Assembly (NCBI RefSeq): GCF_001544915.2
Contig: NZ_FCOE02000027.1
Coordinates: 43,380 to 107,379, forward strand
Length of the DNA: 64,000 nucleotides
DNA from: Caballeronia pedi
Lineage (GTDB): Bacteria; Pseudomonadota; Gammaproteobacteria; Burkholderiales; Burkholderiaceae
Reading direction: 5' to 3'
Part shown: piece by piece, positions 59,416-64,000 of the stretch
Layout of the letters: each line of letters starts with the position of its first letter
How positions within the stretch are numbered: position 1 is the first letter of the stretch
Notes under the pieces: model-generated
What the model was told of the DNA's origin: nothing
The model's database searches: none
The model's input: the letters and a program-made list of their open reading frames with translations, nothing else
Translations under genes and position numbers: made by a program

Positions 59416-60324
59416 ATGCGCTTCAAGCTGCGGCAAATGGAAGTGTTTCGCGCGGTGATGCTGACCGGCTCGATCAATGCGGCCTCGAAGATGCTGTACG
59501 TATCGCAACCGGCGGTCAGCAAGCTCGTCGCGCACACGGAGACGACGCTGGGCCTGCGTCTCTTCGAGCGCGCGAAAGGCCGGCTGATCCCGACCGCCGA
59601 GGCGCAGGCGCTCTTTCGCGAAGTGGAGCAGGTCTATCAGGCGGCGCTGCGCGTCGACGAATTCGCGCGGGCGCTCGCGCTCGGGCCGGCAAGTCTTCTG
59701 CGTATCGCGTGCAGCCCGTCGCTTGCGCCCGCGATCGTCGCGCCGGCCATCGTCGAATTGAAACGGCAGTTGCCGGGACTCAGGGTCGATTGGCACACCA
59801 CGCTGATGGCCGACATGCCGCTCGAAGTGCTGAGCAAGACGGTCGATGTCGCGGTGACGTCGCTGCCGATCGAACATGAACATCTCGAAGTCGTGCCGTT
59901 CATGCGCGGACGCATGGTGTGCGTGCTGCCGCCGGATCATCCGTTCGCCGCGCGCGAGCGGATCGCACTCGCGGATCTGAAGAGCGAGCCGATGATCCTC
60001 TTCAGGCGCGACATCCCGTTCGGCACGATGATCGCGCGGGCGTGCCAGCAGGCCGATGTCGAACTGACCTCGGTCGTCGACGTGACGCGCGCCGATCAGG
60101 GGCTCGCGCTCGTGCGCGGCGGCCTCGGGCTCGCCATCGTCGACGAGTATGCGACCGGCGGCGTGGATTGCGTGGTGCGCCCGCTCGTCGAGGATCTGGA
60201 GATGGTGTCGACGTTCGTCTATTCGAAGTTCTCGCCGCCGTCGCGAAGCGCGATGGCGTTGATGCAGGCCGTCTGCCGACGCGCCGATGAACTGGGCAGA
60301 CGGATCGGCGCAGTCAATTTTTAG
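59416..60324 (+). CDS. LysR-family regulator of the lactonase operon
   Basis: A 302-residue LTTR (HTH: MEVFRAVMLTGSINAASKMLYVSQPAVSKL; effector domain from about 90). The subgroup with this N-terminus often controls amino-acid or sugar-acid catabolism. GGAGGCGAAGGA lies upstream of the start. It is divergent from the MFS/SDR/isomerase/lactonase operon and overlaps the 3' end of the convergent LysR at 60314 by 11 bases. Confidence 0.93.
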   Translation: MRFKLRQMEVFRAVMLTGSINAASKMLYVSQPAVSKLVAHTETTLGLRLFERAKGRLIPTAEAQALFREVEQVYQAALRVDEFARALALGPASLLRIACSPSLAPAIVAPAIVELKRQLPGLRVDWHTTLMADMPLEVLSKTVDVAVTSLPIEHEHLEVVPFMRGRMVCVLPPDHPFAARERIALADLKSEPMILFRRDIPFGTMIARACQQADVELTSVVDVTRADQGLALVRGGLGLAIVDEYATGGVDCVVRPLVEDLEMVSTFVYSKFSPPSRSAMALMQAVCRRADELGRRIGAVNF

Positions 60325-61207
60325 CCAGGCTCACCGGTTTCCTCAGCCAGTCCACGAAGTCGCGCATGTGCACGGGCTTGTCCGCATCGAGCGGGATCAG
60401 CGCGTAGTAGGTCGAGCCTTTCGCGGTGAGATCGGGAAACGGCATCTGCACGCGGCCGACGGCGCAATCGGTGTCGAGCGTCGGAAACGGTCCGATGCCG
60501 AAGCCCAGTCCGTCGACCACGGCCTGCAGCGTGACGAAGAAATGATCGAATCTCAGCGTGCGGTTGGCGCGCAGCGATGCATGGCCCGCCGCTTCGAGCC
60601 ACGCTTCCCAGTCGCCGGGACGCGTTTCGCTCGTCAGCCAGGTTTCGGCGGCCAGTTGCTCGACGCTCGACACGCCTGCGCGCGCAAGCAACGCCGGACT
60701 CGCGATAACCGTGTTGTGCTCCTGAAAAAGCTGCCAGCTCTGGAATTGGCCGCCCGGCGGCACATGGCGGCGGATCGCCAGATCGAAGCTGCCCCGCAAT
60801 GCCGGCTCGGTCGACATCGCCGTGGAGACGCGCACGTCGACATCCGGATAGCGCTCGGCGAACAGCGGCAACTTCGGGATCAGCCAGCGCATCGCCACCG
60901 TAGCCGACGCGCTCACGCGAATGACCTTCACGCGCTGATTCTTGCCGTAGCGTTCGGCGGCATCGGCGATGTGATCGAACGCCGCGCTGATCTCGCGGGC
61001 GAAGGCGCGCGCGTGCGGCGATGCGACCATGCTCTGGCCGTCGCGCGCGAACAGCGGCTGGCCGAGCCAGTCTTCCAGATTCGCGATGTGCCGGCTGATC
61101 GCCCCGTGCGTCAGATTGAGTTCGCGCGCCGCGGCGGAATAGCTGCCGGCGCGCGCTGCGACTTCGAACACGCGCAGTGCGTTCAGCGGTGGGAGCTTGT
61201 GTCTCAT
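60314..61207 (-). CDS. GcvA-type LysR regulator of phosphonoacetate genes
   Basis: A 297-residue LTTR of the GcvA/TrpI group: LPPLNALRVFEVAARAGSYSAAARELNLTHGAISRHI HTH region and an effector domain ending in FVDWLRKP. The start at 61207 is preferred: the HTH begins right after it, though the frame is open to 61288. It is divergent from phnA; in Pseudomonas fluorescens 23F a LysR protein (PhnR) controls the same genes, so this is probably its counterpart. Confidence 0.9.
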   Translation of the reverse strand: MRHKLPPLNALRVFEVAARAGSYSAAARELNLTHGAISRHIANLEDWLGQPLFARDGQSMVASPHARAFAREISAAFDHIADAAERYGKNQRVKVIRVSASATVAMRWLIPKLPLFAERYPDVDVRVSTAMSTEPALRGSFDLAIRRHVPPGGQFQSWQLFQEHNTVIASPALLARAGVSSVEQLAAETWLTSETRPGDWEAWLEAAGHASLRANRTLRFDHFFVTLQAVVDGLGFGIGPFPTLDTDCAVGRVQMPFPDLTAKGSTYYALIPLDADKPVHMRDFVDWLRKPVSLAKN

Positions 61208-61251
61208 ATGTGATTTTTTCTGACAGATATCGCGTCTTTTTTTCGATTGTG

Positions 61252-61266
61252 TGAGCGCATCGCTCA
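61252..61266. promoter_or_regulatory. Dyad TGAGCG-CAT-CGCTCA upstream of phnA
   Basis: Perfect 6-3-6 inverted repeat in the 98-bp divergent region, 39 bp before the phnA start. Probable LysR binding site for phosphonoacetate induction. Confidence 0.55.
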
Positions 61267-61305
61267 TCTTACGCTGGGTCTGTCTCAACCAGAAAAGGTG
61301 CGCTC

Positions 61306-62529
61306 ATGTCCTCCCAGATTATCGTCAATGCCCGCCATTACAGAATGCCTGCCGCGCCGACCATCGTGGTCTGCGTCGACGGCTGCGAGCAGGAATACAT
61401 CAATCAGGCCATCCTCGCCGGTCAGGCGCCGTTCCTCGCGAAGCTCGCCGGGTTCGGCACGGTGCTGACCGGCGACTGCGTGCTGCCGTCGTTCACCAAC
61501 CCGAACAACGTGTCGATCGTCACCGGCGCACCGCCCGCCGTGCACGGCATCTGCGGCAACTTCTTTTTCGACGAAGACACGTGCACGGAAGTCCTGATGA
61601 ACGATCCGAAGTATCTGCGCGCGCCGACCATCCTCGCGGAAATGGCGCGCGCGGGCCAGCGCGTGGCCGTCGTCACCGCGAAGGACAAGCTGCGCGCGCT
61701 GCTCGGACACGGCCTGCGCGGCGTCTGCTTCTCGGCGGAAAAGGCCGATCAGCTCGATGTCGAAGTGCATGGCGTCGCCGGCATGATCGAACGCATCGGC
61801 ATGCCGCTGCCTTCGGTGTACAGCGCGGAGCTGTCCGAGTTCGTGTTCGCGGCGGGGCTGTCGTTGCTGCGGCGCGAGCGTCCGGACCTGACGTATCTGT
61901 CCACGACCGATTACGTGCAGCACAAGCACGCGCCGGGCACGCGGGAAGCCAACGCTTTTTACGCGATGATGGACCGCTATTTCGCGCAGTATCACGACGA
62001 AGGCGCGGTGCTCGCCATTACCGCCGATCACGGCATGAACGCGAAGACCGATTCGATCGGGCGGCCGCGCATCGTGTATCTGCAGGACCGGCTCGATGCG
62101 CGCTTCGGCAACCAGAGCACGCGCGTCATCCTGCCGATCACCGATCCCTATGTGGTCCATCACGGCGCGCTCGGCTCCTACGCGACGGTGTATATCAGCG
62201 AGCGCGAACGGCAGAAGGAGGTGGCGGATTTCATTGCGGGCATCGCGGGCGTCGAGGCCGTGCTGACGCGTGCTCAGGCATGCGAGCGCTTCGAATTGCC
62301 GCCGGACCGTATCGGCGATCTCGTGGTGCTGGGCGAGCGGCTCACCGCGCTCGGCAGCGCCGCCGACAAGCACGATCTTTCGGGTCTCACCGTGCCACTG
62401 CGTTCGCACGGCGGCGCGTCCGAACAGAAGGTGCCGCTGCTCTTCAACCGCAAGCTGAGCGGTATCGACGACGCGCGACGGCTGCGCAATTTCGACGCAT
62501 TCGATCTCGCGCTCAATCACCTCGCCTGA
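61306..62529 (+). CDS. phnA: Phosphonoacetate hydrolase
   Basis: A 407-residue alkaline-phosphatase-superfamily enzyme that splits phosphonoacetate into acetate and phosphate, a C-P bond cleavage not needing C-P lyase. The nucleophile Thr64 is in PSFTNPNNVS; two-zinc ligands include Asp25 (VCVDGCEQ), Asp202 and His206 (TDYVQHKHAPG), Asp241-His242 (TADHGMN) and a C-terminal His in RSHGGASEQ. Length equals known PhnA. AAAGG precedes the start. It is followed by a carrier gene, the usual phnA-phnB arrangement. Confidence 0.96.
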   Translation: MSSQIIVNARHYRMPAAPTIVVCVDGCEQEYINQAILAGQAPFLAKLAGFGTVLTGDCVLPSFTNPNNVSIVTGAPPAVHGICGNFFFDEDTCTEVLMNDPKYLRAPTILAEMARAGQRVAVVTAKDKLRALLGHGLRGVCFSAEKADQLDVEVHGVAGMIERIGMPLPSVYSAELSEFVFAAGLSLLRRERPDLTYLSTTDYVQHKHAPGTREANAFYAMMDRYFAQYHDEGAVLAITADHGMNAKTDSIGRPRIVYLQDRLDARFGNQSTRVILPITDPYVVHHGALGSYATVYISERERQKEVADFIAGIAGVEAVLTRAQACERFELPPDRIGDLVVLGERLTALGSAADKHDLSGLTVPLRSHGGASEQKVPLLFNRKLSGIDDARRLRNFDAFDLALNHLA

Positions 62530-62577
62530 CCACGACACCCGCGAGCGCGACGAAGAATCGCGCCACCAGGAGACATC

Positions 62578-63867
62578 ATGCCCTCGGATACACCCGACGT
62601 TCTGGATTACGAAACATCTCGTCGCGAGACCACGCTTGCGCAATACAAATGGCGTGCGCTCATTGGCGTCACGTTTTGCTATCTGTTTTACTACACCGGG
62701 CGGCAGACGCTCGGCTTCGCGGTCAGCGGCATCCAGCTCGATTACGGGCTGTCGAAGTACGAGATTGGCTGGATCAGCGCGACGATGCTGTGGTGCTACG
62801 CAGGTGGCCAGTTCATCAACGGCAATCTCGGCGACAAGCTTGGCGGCAAAACGATGATGATCGCGGGCGCCGTGCTCTCGCTCGCGGCCAACTGGCTGTT
62901 CAGCTTCGGTCACACCTTCGTGTTCTTTCTGCTCGCGTGGGGCCTGAACGGCTATTTCCAGTCGATGGGCTTCGCGCCCGGCAGCCGCCTGCTGTCGAAC
63001 TGGTGGGGCAGCAAGCATCGCGGTTTCGTGTACGGTGTGTATGTGGGGTTTTCGGGCTTTTCGTCGGTGCTCGCGTATATCCTGCCCGTGCTGATTCTCG
63101 GCTCGATGCATCTCGGCTGGGTGTGGATCTTCCGGCTGGCGCCGCTTTCCATGTTGCTCGGCGCGCTGGTGCTGCTCATCTTCGTCGCGGAACGTCCCGA
63201 GGACAAACGTCTGCCCGCCGTCGACAGACTCGCACAAGAAGACGCGCCGTCTTCCGCCGGTGACGATCTGAGCAGCGCGCAGCGTTATCTGCTCGTGCTG
63301 AAGAACTGGAAGCTTTACATCACCGGGCTCGCGATCGGGTTTCAGAACGCCGCGCGCTATGCGCTGGTCGTCTGGGTGCCGGTGCATTTTCTCGGCATGG
63401 ACTGGAAGACCTCGACTGCGCTCATCGATCCGAAGTGGATCACGGTGGCGTTGCCGATCGGCATGGCGCTCGGCTCGCTGTCGAACAGTTGGATCTCCGA
63501 CGTGCTGTTCCGGGGCAAGCGCTACGTCGCGATCGTCTGCTACATGGTGCTCGCCTCGGTCACGGCGATGTGCATGATGCTCGTTCCGCACGGCAGTATG
63601 ACCGGCGTCGTTCTGCTGTTCCTGTGCGGCTTCTTCGTGTTCGGTCCCGCGTCGTCGTTCTGGGCGCTGTGCCCCGATCTGTTCGGGAGGCGTGCGGCAG
63701 GCACCGCGACAGGCGTGCTCAACACGATGTCGTATGCGTTCGCGGGCATCGGCGAACCGGTGATCGGACATGTCATCGACGCGACGGGGCAGACCACGAT
63801 CATCTTTCCCATCGTCGCGGGGCTCTGCGCGGCTAGTGCATTGATGTCGATGCTGATCAAGCGTTGA
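62578..63867 (+). CDS. OPA-type MFS carrier, probable phosphonoacetate permease
   Basis: A 429-residue carrier of the organophosphate:phosphate antiporter group (GlpT/UhpT relatives): FCYLFYYTGRQTLGFAVSGIQ, GQFINGNLGDKLGGK and the GFAPGSRLLSNWW block. In P. fluorescens 23F the phosphonoacetate permease PhnB belongs here. It starts 48 bp after phnA with CAGGAGAC upstream, and ends just before a strong terminator. Confidence 0.92.
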   Translation: MPSDTPDVLDYETSRRETTLAQYKWRALIGVTFCYLFYYTGRQTLGFAVSGIQLDYGLSKYEIGWISATMLWCYAGGQFINGNLGDKLGGKTMMIAGAVLSLAANWLFSFGHTFVFFLLAWGLNGYFQSMGFAPGSRLLSNWWGSKHRGFVYGVYVGFSGFSSVLAYILPVLILGSMHLGWVWIFRLAPLSMLLGALVLLIFVAERPEDKRLPAVDRLAQEDAPSSAGDDLSSAQRYLLVLKNWKLYITGLAIGFQNAARYALVVWVPVHFLGMDWKTSTALIDPKWITVALPIGMALGSLSNSWISDVLFRGKRYVAIVCYMVLASVTAMCMMLVPHGSMTGVVLLFLCGFFVFGPASSFWALCPDLFGRRAAGTATGVLNTMSYAFAGIGEPVIGHVIDATGQTTIIFPIVAGLCAASALMSMLIKR

Positions 63868-63886
63868 AGTCAGGTCGACAAAACGC

Positions 63887-63917
63887 AAAAACCCCACCTT
63901 TTCGGGGTGGGGTTTTT
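63887..63917. terminator. Bidirectional terminator between phn operon and rRNA operon
   Basis: 12-bp stem with arms AAAAACCCCACC (63887-63898) and GGTGGGGTTTTT (63906-63917), 7-base loop. T-runs are present in both directions, so it ends both the carrier transcript (plus) and the rRNA transcript (minus). Confidence 0.92.
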
Positions 63918-63933
63918 GTTTGGAGCATGAGGA

Positions 63934-64000
63934 GCCTGACGATTACCTACTTTCACACGGGAGCTCCGCACTATCATCGGCGTGGAGTCGTTTCACGGTC
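63934..64000 (-). rRNA. rrf: 5S ribosomal RNA, 3' part (cut by window edge)
   Basis: The reverse complement of the last 67 bases reads as the 3' half of a beta-proteobacterial 5S rRNA: GACCGTGAAACGACTCC, CGCCGATGATAGTGCGGA and CCCGTGTGAAAGTAGG are all recognisable, ending in TCGTCAGGC. The 5' end, and presumably 23S and 16S rRNA, lie beyond the right edge. Confidence 0.92.

Noticed and set aside
61285..63897. Open frame of 870 codons on the minus strand
   Set aside because: Antisense to phnA and the carrier; low-complexity charged composition, no ribosome-binding site.
1..64000. CRISPR array, prophage, insertion sequence or tRNA genes
   Set aside because: No regularly spaced repeats, integrase, transposase or cloverleaf sequence was recognised on reading both strands.

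Overview
The window looks like chromosome of a Burkholderiaceae bacterium (Burkholderia, Paraburkholderia or Caballeronia type). The grounds are uniformly high GC, a Burkholderia-style general porin, many LysR/MFS catabolic units, a DmpR-regulated multicomponent phenol hydroxylase, and a beta-proteobacterial 5S rRNA end at the right edge. No phage, IS element, CRISPR array or tRNA was seen. Almost everything is accessory catabolism: about ten substrate-specific gene sets, each with its own regulator and usually its own transporter.

Layout. 0-1.9 kb: edge-truncated aliphatic nitrilase divergent from a GlxA-type AraC regulator. 2.0-8.8 kb: TetR regulator, a large dyad operator, then FAH-family hydrolase, extradiol (VOC) dioxygenase, FAD aromatic hydroxylase, porin and MFS carrier, which reads as an aromatic meta-cleavage operon. 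8.8-9.7 kb: DUF3667 membrane protein. 9.7-17.5 kb: DmpR-like sigma-54 phenol sensor, divergent sigma-54 promoter, six-gene phenol hydroxylase (dmpKLMNOP order) and catA, so phenol goes to catechol and then ortho cleavage. 17.5-19.2 kb: ArsR-type regulator and MFS exporter sharing a palindromic operator. 19.3-25.1 kb: small hypothetical gene, dienelactone-hydrolase-family protein with an ABC exporter, SDR with AraC regulator, HAD phosphatase. 25.5-27.5 kb: MurJ-like flippase and a Phd/ParE-type toxin-antitoxin pair.

27.5-45.3 kb is the most unusual part. Two versions of one catabolic toolkit lie next to each other: two NtaA/DszA-type FMN monooxygenases, two flavin reductases, two AtuA (DUF1446) + DUF4387 pairs, two MFS carriers, two unrelated metal hydrolases (amidohydrolase in set 1, metallo-beta-lactamase fold in set 2), three LysR regulators, an Fe-alcohol dehydrogenase, a nitroreductase and a dedicated type II lumazine synthase (RibH2) that could supply flavin. 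Set 1 is one compact operon. Set 2 is split over three transcription units. The substrate is unknown.

45.3-54.2 kb: a GntR/FCD regulator with a CaiB-type CoA transferase, two CitE-like lyases and an MFS carrier in one operon; divergent from it an MFS carrier, an SDR and a 3-hydroxyacyl-CoA-dehydrogenase-like enzyme. A 15-bp dyad, GCATAACAGGTATGC, occurs at the LysR/set-1 promoter and twice in this second region, which suggests one regulon. 54.2-55.4 kb: SRPBCC protein and CBS-BON protein. 55.5-60.3 kb: lactonase-like amidohydrolase, sugar-phosphate-isomerase-like barrel, SDR and MFS carrier, divergent from LysR. 60.3-63.9 kb: phosphonoacetate degradation (LysR, PhnA hydrolase, OPA-type carrier). 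The last gene ends against a bidirectional terminator that also serves an incoming rRNA operon whose 5S gene is cut by the window edge.

All functions were inferred by reading sequence motifs and recalling protein families; no database search was run.
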